From the NCBI GenBank assembly GCA_025757645.1, contig CP107216.1, forward strand, positions 310,001 through 374,000: 64,000 bases of DNA, written 5' to 3'. A program made the position numbers and the translations under genes. The notes under the pieces are model-generated. The model was not told where the DNA came from and searched no databases. It saw only the letters and a program-made list of their open reading frames with translations. The stretch comes from Clostridiales bacterium. GTDB lineage: Bacteria > Bacillota > Clostridia > Oscillospirales > Oscillospiraceae. This document shows, in pieces, positions 8,574-15,942 of this stretch (positions are counted from its first letter, which is position 1; each line of letters begins with the position of its first letter).

Positions 8574-9351
8574 TCTCTGTCACCTCCTTCGTCAGAGCCT
8601 CATACGCTGCTGCGACCTTGCCGTTCCTGTCGTGAGAGAAGATGCTTTCTCCGGAAAGACTGCACTCCGCAGCTCTTACCGAAAAGGGAATCTCGGAACG
8701 AAACACGCGGATGTTCTCTCCCACGGTAGAACGAAGCGAGGAAATAATCGCCTTGGCGTTGTTGGTGCGGTTATCCACCATCGTCAGCAAAATGCCGTCA
8801 ATCTTTAATCTCGGGTTGATCTGCCGCTTGATCTTTGAAATGGAGCGCAGAAGCAGGTTAAGACCTTTGGTTGACAGGAAGTTCGGCTGAGACGGGATAA
8901 TCACACTGTCTGCCGCAACCAGCGCATTGACCGTCATCATACCCAGCGAGGGCATACAGTCAATCAGAATGTAGTCGTAGCTTTTTCTCATGCCGTCGAT
9001 GGCGTTCTTCAGAACATACTCACGGCTCATGACATTAAACAGGCCCGTTTCCATACCGGAGAGTTCAATGTTGGAGGGGAGCAAATCCACACCCTCCTGG
9101 TGCCGGATAATTGCACCCTCTGCAAGCGGCTCATCATCAATGACCGACTGCATAAGGGACGACAGCGATACATCCAGCTCGTCGGGGTTCTTTATGCCGA
9201 GGCTCACGGTTAAGCTGCCCTGCGGGTCAGCATCCACCAGCAGGACCCGTTTCCCGGAGCTTGCAAGTCCCACGCCGAGATTGACTGTGGTCGTCGTTTT
9301 GCCAACGCCGCCCTTCTGATTCGTGATGGCGATCACCTTACAGTTTTCCAT
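8527..9351 (-). CDS. parA: ParA/Soj-type partition ATPase (element A)
   Basis: A 274-residue ParA ATPase with the deviant Walker A motif NQKGGVGKTTTT near the N-terminus, Walker A' DADPQGS, and the Walker B region DYILIDCMPSLG. It dimerises on DNA with ATP and is driven off by ParB, moving the circular element to daughter cells. The start chosen is ATG 9351, with AAGGAGG nearby. An ATG 33 bp upstream (9384) overlaps the stop of a possible 19-codon leader reading frame and cannot be excluded. It forms an operon with parB. The long upstream region contains a hairpin (9394-9427) and a conserved 45-bp motif. Confidence 0.9.
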   Translation of the reverse strand: MENCKVIAITNQKGGVGKTTTTVNLGVGLASSGKRVLLVDADPQGSLTVSLGIKNPDELDVSLSSLMQSVIDDEPLAEGAIIRHQEGVDLLPSNIELSGMETGLFNVMSREYVLKNAIDGMRKSYDYILIDCMPSLGMMTVNALVAADSVIIPSQPNFLSTKGLNLLLRSISKIKRQINPRLKIDGILLTMVDNRTNNAKAIISSLRSTVGENIRVFRSEIPFSVRAAECSLSGESIFSHDRNGKVAAAYEALTKEVTEIEERAKNRSGPDRVR

Positions 9352-9393
9352 GGGGTTTTCCTCCTTTCTCTTTATTTGAATCATTTCTGATCC

Positions 9394-9427
9394 ACGAAAG
9401 CCTCAAAATACCTTTTGGGGCTTTCGT
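9394..9427 (-). promoter_or_regulatory. Stem-loop just upstream of parA
   Basis: ACGAAAGCCTCAAAA (9394-9408) pairs with TTTTGGGGCTTTCGT (9413-9427) with one G-U pair, giving a 15-bp stem with a 4-nt loop. It lies inside a possible 19-codon minus-strand leader frame starting MKCSDESPKR that overlaps the upstream parA start. It could control parA translation or be a ParB binding site. Confidence 0.4.
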
Positions 9428-9429
9428 CA

Positions 9430-9735
9430 CTGCATTTCATTTTTCCTCGAACCCAAAATGCAGAAAAGGAAATCAACAGGCGTTCGGCTGCTGACCGAAC
9501 TCATAGGAATCTCACCTCTGCCGGGTACTCCGCCAGCCCCATAGGGAAGTATCATTGTCCCTGAATCGTTTCATCGCCTTATCCGTAGCAAGCGGATATT
9601 TCAGAATGGTTCGGAATCGCTACCAACCTTGCTTTCCGTGATAACCCTTTCTGGCAGGAAGTTCGTGGCGCACCTTCATTCGGCTGGGGCCTTCGCCCCC
9701 GATCAGGAATGTACCTGTTGAATGTGTATTCGGTT
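9430..9735 (-). other. Gene-free 300-nt leader with RNA-like structure upstream of parA
   Basis: No convincing reading frame is visible. On the minus strand the stretch contains short paired segments such as GTTCGG...CCGAAC around 9480-9500 and GGGGGC...GCCCC around 9685-9700, and it lies between the conserved motif at 9765 and parA. A structured leader RNA or antisense copy-control RNA is possible, but I do not recognise a known family. Confidence 0.25.
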
Positions 9736-9764
9736 TTCAAGGTTCACGAGGGCGATTGTTTTGT

Positions 9765-9809
9765 CCCTCACTTGGTAGGCAACGAAAACGGGCAAAAATT
9801 AACCCCCCT
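9765..9809. repeat. Conserved 45-bp cis motif, copy 1 (candidate oriT or partition site)
   Basis: Starts CCCTCACTTGGTAGGC and ends AAAAATTAACCCCCCT. The same 45-nt unit, with only a few differences in the middle, is found at 17,383-17,427 in element B. Both copies are followed by A/T runs and then by palindromic repeats, and both lie upstream of minus-strand replication or partition genes. One copy per element and constant length suggest a relaxase nick region or a partition/origin site. Confidence 0.5.
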
Positions 9810-9872
9810 CCAAAAAAATTTTCGATTTTTTTGAAAAACGCAGATTTGTGAGTCCGCACTTGATTCTGAGAT

Positions 9873-9898
9873 AATAAAAAAGCACCCTTGACGGGTGC
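9873..9898 (-). terminator. Intrinsic terminator, minus strand
   Basis: GCACCC (9882-9887) pairs with GGGTGC (9893-9898), and on the minus strand the hairpin is followed by a T-rich run (complement of 9873-9881). It is a second terminator downstream of the one at 10,038-10,078, which implies a separate short minus-strand transcript across the palindromes between them. Confidence 0.5.
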
Positions 9899-9947
9899 GG
9901 AATACCTATAAGAGATGTCGATAGGTTGTCTGTCTCTCTGGAACAAA

Positions 9948-9998
9948 TTCCAAAGTATCAAATTGATACTTTGGAATGCGCTACTTGATACTTTGGGA
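9948..9998. repeat. Iteron-like palindromes (TTGATACTTTGG)
   Basis: A near-perfect palindrome with 14-bp arms (TTCCAAAGTATCAA and TTGATACTTTGGAA, 9948-9976) is followed by a further direct copy TTGATACTTTGGGA at 9985-9998. Two direct units and one inverted unit close to a partition module resemble binding sites of a replication or partition protein. Confidence 0.5.
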
Positions 9999-10037
9999 CG
10001 CAATTTTGCCTTCGTAGCCAATGGGCTGATGGCTAAA

Positions 10038-10078
10038 ACAAAAAAGGACGAGCCACCCGATATGGATAGCTCGTCCTT
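10038..10078 (-). terminator. Intrinsic terminator after the double-HTH gene
   Basis: AAGGACGAGC (10,044-10,053) pairs with GCTCGTCCTT (10,069-10,078) on the minus strand and is followed by TTTTTTG. It lies directly after the stop of the 10,082 gene. Confidence 0.8.
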
Positions 10079-10081
10079 ACC

Positions 10082-10672
10082 TCATTTTGATTGTAGGTTG
10101 TCTAAGTACTTCCAGCGTCGATAGTTTTGCAGACTGCTGATGTGCCACTCGCTCTTTCGGGGTATCGTCCTGAATGCGTTTGAACAGAAAAAATCAATCA
10201 GGTATATCTTGGGGATCATATTCATCGCCCTGATGGAAAAATACTTCACCTTGCCTTTGTTGCACCAGCGGTTAATTACCGGAATAGCATATCCCGTGAT
10301 CTCACTGACCTTTTTAACTTCAAGAACATCTGGATATTCTTTGAGGAGGAACCGATAATACTCATGCAAATCTTCGCCGTCGATTTTAATTTCCGACGAA
10401 TAATGTTGCCGAACCGTTCTTCCGCTTTCTTTGTACCATCCCTCCGGTACAGCGTAGAACTCAGGATGATTTTCCCGATCTTCTATAAAAGCCATCAGAT
10501 CTTCTTTCCTGATTTTGTAGCACCGGGTTTTCTTCCCCGAATAAATGCACGGCAGCTTTCCGCTTTTCAGATAATAGAGTGCTGTTCGTTTGCTGCAATG
10601 GCAAAGCAAGCGCACCTGTTCCTTAGCCAGAATATCCGGCACTTTTGACCAATCAATGTCATTGATTTTCAT
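10082..10672 (-). CDS. Double helix-turn-helix DNA-binding protein at the right end of element A
   Basis: A 196-residue basic protein with two excisionase-like HTH segments: residues about 15-60 (KEQVRLLCHCSKRTALYYLK, then GKKTRCYKI) and about 120-160 (VSEITGYAIPVINRWCNKGK). The start chosen is ATG 10,672, with GAGGTG upstream. A clear paralogue lies at 34,672-35,250 at the right end of element B, with matching blocks such as SKRTALY and GKKTRCY. Each sits a few hundred bp from a copy of the att core. This fits a directionality factor or end-binding protein, although known excisionases are usually much shorter. Its own promoter region contains four TTCTAAC repeats. Confidence 0.75.
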   Translation of the reverse strand: MKINDIDWSKVPDILAKEQVRLLCHCSKRTALYYLKSGKLPCIYSGKKTRCYKIRKEDLMAFIEDRENHPEFYAVPEGWYKESGRTVRQHYSSEIKIDGEDLHEYYRFLLKEYPDVLEVKKVSEITGYAIPVINRWCNKGKVKYFSIRAMNMIPKIYLIDFFCSNAFRTIPRKSEWHISSLQNYRRWKYLDNLQSK

Positions 10673-10725
10673 AACATACACCTCTGTCATTTGTTCGGTG
10701 GAAGACACCTGTGTATGCTATGCTG

Positions 10726-10764
10726 TTCTAACATCGTTCTAACATTTCTAACGCGAATTCTAAC
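10726..10764 (+). repeat. Four TTCTAAC direct repeats (candidate arm-type sites)
   Basis: TTCTAAC occurs at 10,726, 10,737, 10,746 and 10,758, spaced about one helical turn apart, between the double-HTH gene and the att core at 10,928. Phased short repeats near an element end are typical arm-type binding sites of tyrosine recombinases or sites for their accessory factors. A large imperfect inverted repeat (around CCCTTGAAAAA, 10,806-10,833) follows. Confidence 0.5.
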
Positions 10765-10927
10765 AAAACTGCCAAAATCGGCTCATTTTTGGCTTTCATT
10801 CGAACCCCTTGAAAAATCAAGCTTTTTCAAGGGTGAATGCCAAAATACCTTGATACAGCTATGGTTTTGGGCGGACAAAATAGCCTGAAAGCGATACGAA
10901 AAAACCACAAAAGTCATAATGGTTGAA

Positions 10928-10939
10928 AAGACTCGAAAT
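10928..10939 (+). other. Attachment core AAGACTCGAAAT, junction of elements A and B
   Basis: This 12-mer is identical to 35,573-35,584, where it runs into the 3' half of a disrupted tRNA-Ser. There, the anticodon arm can be rebuilt from its surviving 3' strand as CCTGACTCGAAATCAGG, so host and element share GACTCGAAAT. I read this copy as the boundary between two tandem elements. Confidence 0.55.
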
Positions 10940-11040
10940 TTTTGGAAGCTCCGGCCGTTTCGTCCGCTGAAAATGTCCGCCGCACAGGGCTTTGCGCGGG
11001 TTCGGATTTCACAATTTCATATCGTTCTTGCGTGTTTTTC

Positions 11041-11069
11041 TTGCATTCTTCCGGAGCAGGGATTACACT
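11041..11069 (+). promoter_or_regulatory. Promoter of tRNA-Ser(CGA)
   Basis: TTGCAT (11,041-11,046), a 17-bp spacer and TACACT (11,064-11,069) lie 11 bp before the tRNA. The -35 overlaps one of the arm-like TTTTTCTTGCATT repeats. Confidence 0.6.
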
Positions 11070-11079
11070 TGAGGTATAC

Positions 11080-11168
11080 GGAGAGTTGTCCGAGAGGTCG
11101 AAGGTGCGACACTCGAAATGTCGTGTTCCCAAAAGGAACCTAGGGTTCGAATCCCTAACTCTCCGCCA
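11080..11168 (+). tRNA. tRNA-Ser, anticodon CGA, complete with encoded CCA
   Basis: The acceptor strand GGAGAGTT pairs with AACTCTCC. The anticodon arm is CGACA, loop CTCGAAA, TGTCG, giving anticodon CGA (reads UCG). The long variable arm GTGTTCCC...GGAAC is typical of serine tRNAs. The T arm contains GGTTCGAATCC, and GCCA ends the gene. It has its own promoter. It is not the source of the tRNA fragment at 35,573-35,632, whose acceptor strand differs. It lies just inside element B next to the recombinase gene and may be a replacement for the tRNA-Ser(CGA) disrupted by integration. Confidence 0.93.
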
Positions 11169-11259
11169 AAAACCCAGTCATATCAAGGCTTTTGCCCATA
11201 TGACTGGGCTTTTCTTTTCTCTCAAGGTCACATCGGCGTACATGATTTTCGGCAAGAGC

Positions 11260-12453
11260 TCAGGTGTGCCAGCCGGTTTGCCTTGTGTCCGGCAGGGTCA
11301 GGATATTGTCCATCACATTTGCCGAGGTGATCTTGGACTTGTAATCCAAATGGCTGTAAATATTCGCCGTCGTGCCAATATCGCTGTGACCCAGCCACTC
11401 CTGGATTTGCTTCAGAGGCACATCGTTCGCCAAAAGCAGTGAGGCACAGCTGTGTCTAAGGTCGTGAAAGCGAATGTGCCGCAGACCGTTCTGCTCCAGC
11501 AGCTTGCTGAAATTGGCGGTAACGCTTCTGGGGTTGAAGATATTGCCCATGGCATCCACAAAAACATAACCGTCATACTTTTTGCTGTAGCAATTTCCGC
11601 ATACCCGCCGATTTTCCTTTTGCTGCTCCCTCAGCGCCAGCAGCTTTTCCCGGATATTGCTGACCAGCGGCAGGGAGCGCAGGCTGGATTTCGTCTTGGC
11701 GCGGTCTGCGCAGACGATTTCACTTTTGCCGTCTATCTTTGCGTTGGTTACGATGTGCTTAATGGTGATGGTGTCCCGCTCAAAGTCGATGGCGTCCCAT
11801 TTCAGCCCCAGTGCCTCGCTGCGGCGCAGGCCGTAAAAGGCGGTCATCTGAATCAGCAGGGAGTACGGATGATCCTTGGACGCTTCCAGCAGCCTCTCCA
11901 GCTCCTCCTGCCGGTAATAGTCCGCAATGTACCGCTGCTTCTTGGGGCGCTCCACCTTGTCGGCGGGGTTGAAGGGAATCAGGTCCATTTTGACGGCGTA
12001 TTTCAGCGCCTTGTGGATATTGGCGTGATAGTGGATCACCGTACCGGGCGACACGGTTTTCAGCTCATGCAGATAAAAGCTCTGAATGTGCTTGGCTTGG
12101 ATTCCGTCCAGCGTCAGTCCGGTGTTTCGGAAATACGGTGCGATCTTTCCCTTTACCATCTGCGTGTAAGAGGAAAAGGTGGTCTTTTCCACCGAGCTGC
12201 GGATAATCTCCAGCCACAGCTCCATGTAGTCGGCAAACAGCATATCAGAGGAGATGTCCTCGTTCTCCTTGCTCACAACCGGCGGGACAAAGCTCTTGCG
12301 GGTGTCCAGCAGCAGCTTCTCGGCGCGGCGCTTGTTTCCCTTTGCGGGAAGTCCTGTGGGAATCCACGGCTGCCTGCGTTTGCCGTTGGCGTCCGTGTAA
12401 TTCAGCACCATGTAGTAATTGTCGTTTTTTATTTGCAGGTGTCCTGCTATCAT
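11260..12453 (-). CDS. int: Tyrosine recombinase/integrase of element B (397 aa)
   Basis: Phage-type integrase. An N-terminal AP2-like/arm-binding segment (residues 1-60) and a SAM-like core-binding domain (about 75-165) precede the catalytic domain. Catalytic residues are visible: Arg in GLRRSEALGLKW, His-x-x-Arg in HDLRHSC, the GHSDIGTT box and the nucleophile Tyr in NIYSHLDY. The start chosen is ATG 12,453 behind AAGGAGG; upstream in-frame ATGs lack such a site. It converges on the tRNA-Ser gene, the classic position for the integrase of an element at that end, and would catalyse excision and integration at the GACTCGAAAT core. Confidence 0.93.
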   Translation of the reverse strand: MIAGHLQIKNDNYYMVLNYTDANGKRRQPWIPTGLPAKGNKRRAEKLLLDTRKSFVPPVVSKENEDISSDMLFADYMELWLEIIRSSVEKTTFSSYTQMVKGKIAPYFRNTGLTLDGIQAKHIQSFYLHELKTVSPGTVIHYHANIHKALKYAVKMDLIPFNPADKVERPKKQRYIADYYRQEELERLLEASKDHPYSLLIQMTAFYGLRRSEALGLKWDAIDFERDTITIKHIVTNAKIDGKSEIVCADRAKTKSSLRSLPLVSNIREKLLALREQQKENRRVCGNCYSKKYDGYVFVDAMGNIFNPRSVTANFSKLLEQNGLRHIRFHDLRHSCASLLLANDVPLKQIQEWLGHSDIGTTANIYSHLDYKSKITSANVMDNILTLPDTRQTGWHT

Positions 12454-12564
12454 AAACTCTACCTCCTTTGCGGATAGCACATGAACGGGCACCCTTTCGG
12501 ACCGTTTTTATTATACGCCCGGCGGGAATGCCCGTCCAATGTGCCATACAGGTTCAAATCCCGG

Positions 12565-12795
12565 CTACGCCGCCGGCTGCGGATTTCCCGCCGAGAGTGC
12601 GTAGCGGATCACATTGATTTTCGGTACGCGGTATGCATTGCCGATTTTCATACCGGGGATGTCGCCGTCGCCGATCAGCGCATAGGCCAGATGACGGCTG
12701 ATTTTCAGCATGGACTGGACCTGGGCAACGTTCACAATGTCGGGGTAATCCGTGAACATCACCTCATACATGGTCTGCAGCTCGGTCTTCGTCAC
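12565..12795 (-). CDS. Small HTH protein, probable excisionase (76 aa)
   Basis: Starts at GTG 12,795 behind GGAGGAGGTGG and gives a 76-residue protein. Residues about 20-60 form a MerR/excisionase-type winged HTH (VAQVQSMLKISRHLAYALIG, then IPGMKIGNAYRVPK), typical of proteins that help tyrosine recombinases excise elements. It lies immediately upstream of the integrase gene on the same strand and overlaps the end of the preceding gene by 32 bp, so it is probably co-transcribed with int. A direct regulatory role in the operon is an alternative. Confidence 0.75.
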   Translation of the reverse strand: MTKTELQTMYEVMFTDYPDIVNVAQVQSMLKISRHLAYALIGDGDIPGMKIGNAYRVPKINVIRYALSAGNPQPAA

Positions 12796-13102
12796 TGAAA
12801 CCACCTCCTCCGTCGTCGCGCATAAAGCTGTTGAGCCTTCTTTCGACCATGTGAAGCACATAATGGACCTCGCTTTGGCTCAGATTAAAGGACAATACAT
12901 GTCCTTCTTCGTCAGTGAGATTGATGGTCATTCGTTCGTTGCTGACATCAATATCAGCGTAGTATTTCTTTAGGAATCTGTCGAAGAGGATATCCACCAT
13001 TTCACAGCCGTCTTTGGAAAACACGTCAATCATATCATCCAGATAGTCCATTCTTCCTTCGTCCAAATCGAATTCAATGATTTCTTTTATGATTTCTTTC
13101 AT
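12764..13102 (-). CDS. Hypothetical acidic protein between parB and xis (112 aa)
   Basis: Starts at ATG 13,102 with GGAGATTTTACA upstream and has no recognised domain. It is acidic and helical (for example KEIIKEIIEFDLDEGRMDY), with a central segment KYYADIDVSNERMTINLTDEE that looks like beta strands. No membrane helix or signal peptide. The gene lies 14 bp after the second parB and overlaps the excisionase-like gene, so it is part of the integration/partition operon of element B. Function unknown; an antirestriction or regulatory role would be a guess. Confidence 0.6.
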   Translation of the reverse strand: MKEIIKEIIEFDLDEGRMDYLDDMIDVFSKDGCEMVDILFDRFLKKYYADIDVSNERMTINLTDEEGHVLSFNLSQSEVHYVLHMVERRLNSFMRDDGGGGFSDEDRAADHV

Positions 13103-13116
13103 TGTAAAATCTCCTT

Positions 13117-14055
13117 TCACCGGGCGTCCCGGCCTTTGCGCTGCCGCGCCAAGTGTTTGTTGTAAAAATCCATGGCCTTGACAAGTGTCTCGGTCATCTG
13201 CTTCATGGAGGTGTCCGGACGGAAAAAGCTGCGGAGCTTGTCTACCGGCACCTTCACATATTCCACCTGATTACCCTTAACCTCGGACAGAAGCTGCAGC
13301 ACCGCGTCATCCGTAAGAGTCTGCTCCTCGCTCATGCGCCGCAGCCGTCGGGCCTGGGACAAGGACGGCGTTACCTCATCGCTGTCCATCACGGAGAAGA
13401 TCATCTCCTGCTCAGACGGCTGCAAATAGGACAGCTCCACCGCCGGAGTCAGGGCGATCTTGCCCTCATCCACCAGCTTCAGGATGTCGGGGATCAGGTT
13501 GGTGAGGCGTATGTAGCGTTGGATTTGGTTGCGGCTGTCCGGTGAATTTTCAGCAAGAGAATCAATACTTTTGATTTGGTGACCAAGTTGGTCACCATTT
13601 TCTTTTCGCCCCGGCGAGCGTTTTATGGCATCGTATTTCATTTTGTACGCGAACGCCTTTTCGCTTGGGAGAATATGTTCCCTTTGCAGGTTGCTGTCCA
13701 CCATGGTGATAACAGCCTCCTCGTCTGTCAGGTCGCGGACAATCACCGGCATGGCGTCCATCCCCAGTGCCTTGCACGCTGCCAGCCGCCGGTGGCCGGA
13801 GATCAGCTCATAGCCGCCGTCAGGCAACGGCCTTGCCAGCGCCGGAGAAAGCACGCCGGCATCGGCAATGCTCCGCATGAGCTGCGCCATTTCCTCGTCC
13901 TCCTTCACCTTGAAGGGGTGATTTCGAAAGGGTGTGAGGGCAGCCAGCGGGATTGCCTCTACCTTTGGCTTTTTCGCATCGAGCCGTTCCTCCGTGCTCA
14001 TAAAAAGCTCCTCGTACCCGGTCAGCCCCAAATCAATCAATCTGTCGTTCTTCAT
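13117..14055 (-). CDS. parB: Second ParB/Spo0J-like protein (element B), no ParA partner nearby
   Basis: A 312-residue ParB protein with the N-terminal signature GHRRLAA, the LQREHILPSEKAFAYK segment and a central HTH around residues 170-215. ATG 14,055, with GGAAGG upstream, is chosen because the protein then starts MKNDRLIDLGLTGYEELFM, aligned with the other ParB at 7,620-8,573. There is no parA in element B, so it may use the ParA of element A or of the chromosome, or serve as a nicking/regulatory factor. It lies between the relaxase gene and the integration genes on the same strand. The two ParBs share domain order but differ clearly in sequence, so this is not a recent duplication. Confidence 0.87.
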   Translation of the reverse strand: MKNDRLIDLGLTGYEELFMSTEERLDAKKPKVEAIPLAALTPFRNHPFKVKEDEEMAQLMRSIADAGVLSPALARPLPDGGYELISGHRRLAACKALGMDAMPVIVRDLTDEEAVITMVDSNLQREHILPSEKAFAYKMKYDAIKRSPGRKENGDQLGHQIKSIDSLAENSPDSRNQIQRYIRLTNLIPDILKLVDEGKIALTPAVELSYLQPSEQEMIFSVMDSDEVTPSLSQARRLRRMSEEQTLTDDAVLQLLSEVKGNQVEYVKVPVDKLRSFFRPDTSMKQMTETLVKAMDFYNKHLARQRKGRDAR

Positions 14056-14068
14056 CGAATCCTTCCTT

Positions 14069-15511
14069 TCATCGCATAATCGTCTTTTCCTCTTGGGACA
14101 GCCGCTGATTTCGCAGCGCCTGCTTCTCCCGCGGGGAGAGGTAGGGGTCGTTTTCCACCCACGCATCCAATTCACACGCCAAGAGGTCTTTCAGCCTTGG
14201 GTTATCCTCAATCATGTTATAGGCGGTTTGCTTTTGCTTCCGAAGCCGGGAAAGCTCTGCGGTGCAGGCGGCGCAGGACTTTTTCAGCTCGACCCTCTCC
14301 ACAGGATCGGCGCAGCCTCGCTGTTTATTGCGGATTTTGCTGCGTGCAGCGGATATTGCATCCATCTCCTTGTCCATTCGTGCAAGAAACCTCTGCACAT
14401 CCTCCGGCGTGTCCAAATGCTCCCGACACACCAGCGTTATCTCGGCGGTGAAGCGATCCAGCCTGCGGCAAGCTTCCCGGCACTCCGCCGACAGGGGCTG
14501 CCGATATTCCTTTTCGTACAGCGGCGCAACGCCCAGCACGATTGCCACACAGCGGAAGAAGCTCAAATACCCGTTGACGCGGGGCAAATGCAGATAAAAA
14601 TCCCGCTGCCGGTAGTATTTTTCCGTCGGTGGATTCTTCCTGGCATATTCCCGTGTGTAGGGCCTCATGAATTCAAAATAGCGCCGGGTCACACGGATGT
14701 CCCGCTGGTTCTCCAGCAGCCTGTCCTGCAGCGCCTCCTTGTCATATTCGGCTCCCAGCCGGAAAGTGCGCATACACTTTTTAGCGCTTAGAGAGCGGAT
14801 GGTGGCGTACCTGCGGTAGGGATCGCACACGAACACATAGCCCTTTTTCCGCAGCACGGCGCCCAGCTCCGTCCAGCTGCTCGATATCGTCAGCGCCTCG
14901 TCCAGTGCCCGCCGCATGAGGTTGTAGCGGGTGGGCTCGTCGTTCTTTTCGGCAAAGTAGACCGACCGCGCCGTTTTATGCCGTTGGGGATTTTTCACCA
15001 CCGACAGGCCATGCTCCTTGCAGATACGGTCGGACATATCCCGCAGCTTGTAGTAGACCTCGTATTTTGCCTCCAGCTTTTTGCCCGTCCACATATTCAC
15101 CGGATTCACAACAAAGTGGTTGTGATAAGTGCCGGTGTTGAAGTGGGTGGCAACAAGCACCTGCCGGTCGTTCCCCCAAAGCCGCCGCGCCGTCTCCACG
15201 CCGATGCGATGGCATTCCTCCGCCGTAACCTCACCGGTCTTGAAGGACTGGTAGGCGTGGTAGGCCACATTGCCGCCGGCTTTGCCGAAGCGCCTCTGCA
15301 CGGCAGCCATCTCCCTTGCGGCAGACTCCGCCCTGCAGCCAATTCCGGTGACGGCGTATTGCTGCTCCCCCTCATCCAGGTTTTTTTCTTTGTCGGCAGC
15401 ATACAGCAGCACCTGCTCCAGGTCGCTCAGCTTGGTCTTGCTGGGGTTGGTGCAGTAGTCCACCACACGGCTGACGCTGTCATGGATTGCCCAGATCTTC
15501 GTCACCGCCAT
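14069..15511 (-). CDS. MOBP-type relaxase (MobA/VirD2-like), 480 aa
   Basis: DNA relaxase that nicks oriT and pilots the strand to the recipient. The N-terminal catalytic domain starts MAVTKIWAIHDSVSRVVDYC; the metal-binding histidine motif is HFNTGTYHNHF around residues 135-145. The probable catalytic Tyr is one of the N-terminal tyrosines. The C-terminal half is long, basic and partly coiled coil (about 340-450, including LKKSCAACTAELSRLRKQKQ). ATG 15,511 has AAGGAGG six nt upstream and is preferred over the ATG six nt before it. The start overlaps the end of mobC, as usual for mobC-mobA pairs. No secretion genes accompany it, which defines element B as mobilisable rather than self-transmissible. 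Confidence 0.88.
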   Translation of the reverse strand: MAVTKIWAIHDSVSRVVDYCTNPSKTKLSDLEQVLLYAADKEKNLDEGEQQYAVTGIGCRAESAAREMAAVQRRFGKAGGNVAYHAYQSFKTGEVTAEECHRIGVETARRLWGNDRQVLVATHFNTGTYHNHFVVNPVNMWTGKKLEAKYEVYYKLRDMSDRICKEHGLSVVKNPQRHKTARSVYFAEKNDEPTRYNLMRRALDEALTISSSWTELGAVLRKKGYVFVCDPYRRYATIRSLSAKKCMRTFRLGAEYDKEALQDRLLENQRDIRVTRRYFEFMRPYTREYARKNPPTEKYYRQRDFYLHLPRVNGYLSFFRCVAIVLGVAPLYEKEYRQPLSAECREACRRLDRFTAEITLVCREHLDTPEDVQRFLARMDKEMDAISAARSKIRNKQRGCADPVERVELKKSCAACTAELSRLRKQKQTAYNMIEDNPRLKDLLACELDAWVENDPYLSPREKQALRNQRLSQEEKTIMR

Positions 15512-15800
15512 CGGCATCCTCCTTCCCGTGATAGGCGCGCAGAAGCAGGCTCTCGATCTCGGTCAAAGCCTCGTCAAAGTCCCTCATGGCAAGCTCGTAG
15601 CGGACGGTATCGTGGAGCGTTGTCAGCTTCTGATACGCCAGCATCAGCTCCCGGCGCGGAGCCTCTCTCACTGCTGCGCCGGTTCCCAAGCTTCGGAGAT
15701 ATTCCGACATATTCATGCCGCATTTCTTTGCCTTTCTGCGAATGGTATTCTTCTCGGTTTTATAGACTCGCACATTGATTTCCTCTGTTCGATTCCGCAT
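15480..15800 (-). CDS. mobC: MobC-like relaxosome accessory protein (106 aa)
   Basis: A small basic protein with an N-terminal ribbon-helix-helix-like region (EEINVRVYKTEKNTIRRKAK, then MNMSEYLRSLG), matching the MobC family that opens oriT DNA for the relaxase. ATG 15,800 has AAAGGA about 10 nt upstream; a GTG nine nt earlier is too close to that site. The gene overlaps the relaxase start by about 30 bp. The last 25 residues are acidic. Confidence 0.82.
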   Translation of the reverse strand: MRNRTEEINVRVYKTEKNTIRRKAKKCGMNMSEYLRSLGTGAAVREAPRRELMLAYQKLTTLHDTVRYELAMRDFDEALTEIESLLLRAYHGKEDADGGDEDLGNP

Positions 15801-15942
15801 AGATATCACATCCTTTCAGCGGGGTTACAGGGGCGCGCCCCTTTCGTATCGGCAGATACGGGGGATTTGGGTGCCGCAGGGCTACACAAATCCCATGCTC
15901 GTTATCCTTACGGATAAAAAGCGGTGTATAGCCCCGCACCCC

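Larger units (their letters stand above)
1..10939. mobile_element. Right-hand end of an ICE-like element (element A), continues left of the window
   Basis: The stretch holds a minus-strand run of accessory genes with overlapping starts and stops, a sortase-anchored adhesin, a lipoprotein, ParB, ParA and a double-HTH protein. These are typical of conjugative elements of Clostridia. It ends at the sequence AAGACTCGAAAT (10,928-10,939), which recurs at the right end of the neighbouring element. No relaxase, coupling protein or type IV secretion gene is visible here, so those would have to lie to the left. Calling it an ICE is inference from gene content; the right boundary is supported by the repeat. 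Confidence 0.55.

Noticed and set aside
11080..11168. The complete tRNA-Ser as the left attachment site that produced the right-hand tRNA fragment
   Set aside because: Its acceptor, variable and T-arm sequences differ from those of the fragment at 35,573-35,632, so the fragment comes from a different tRNA-Ser gene. Only the loop ACTCGAAAT is shared.
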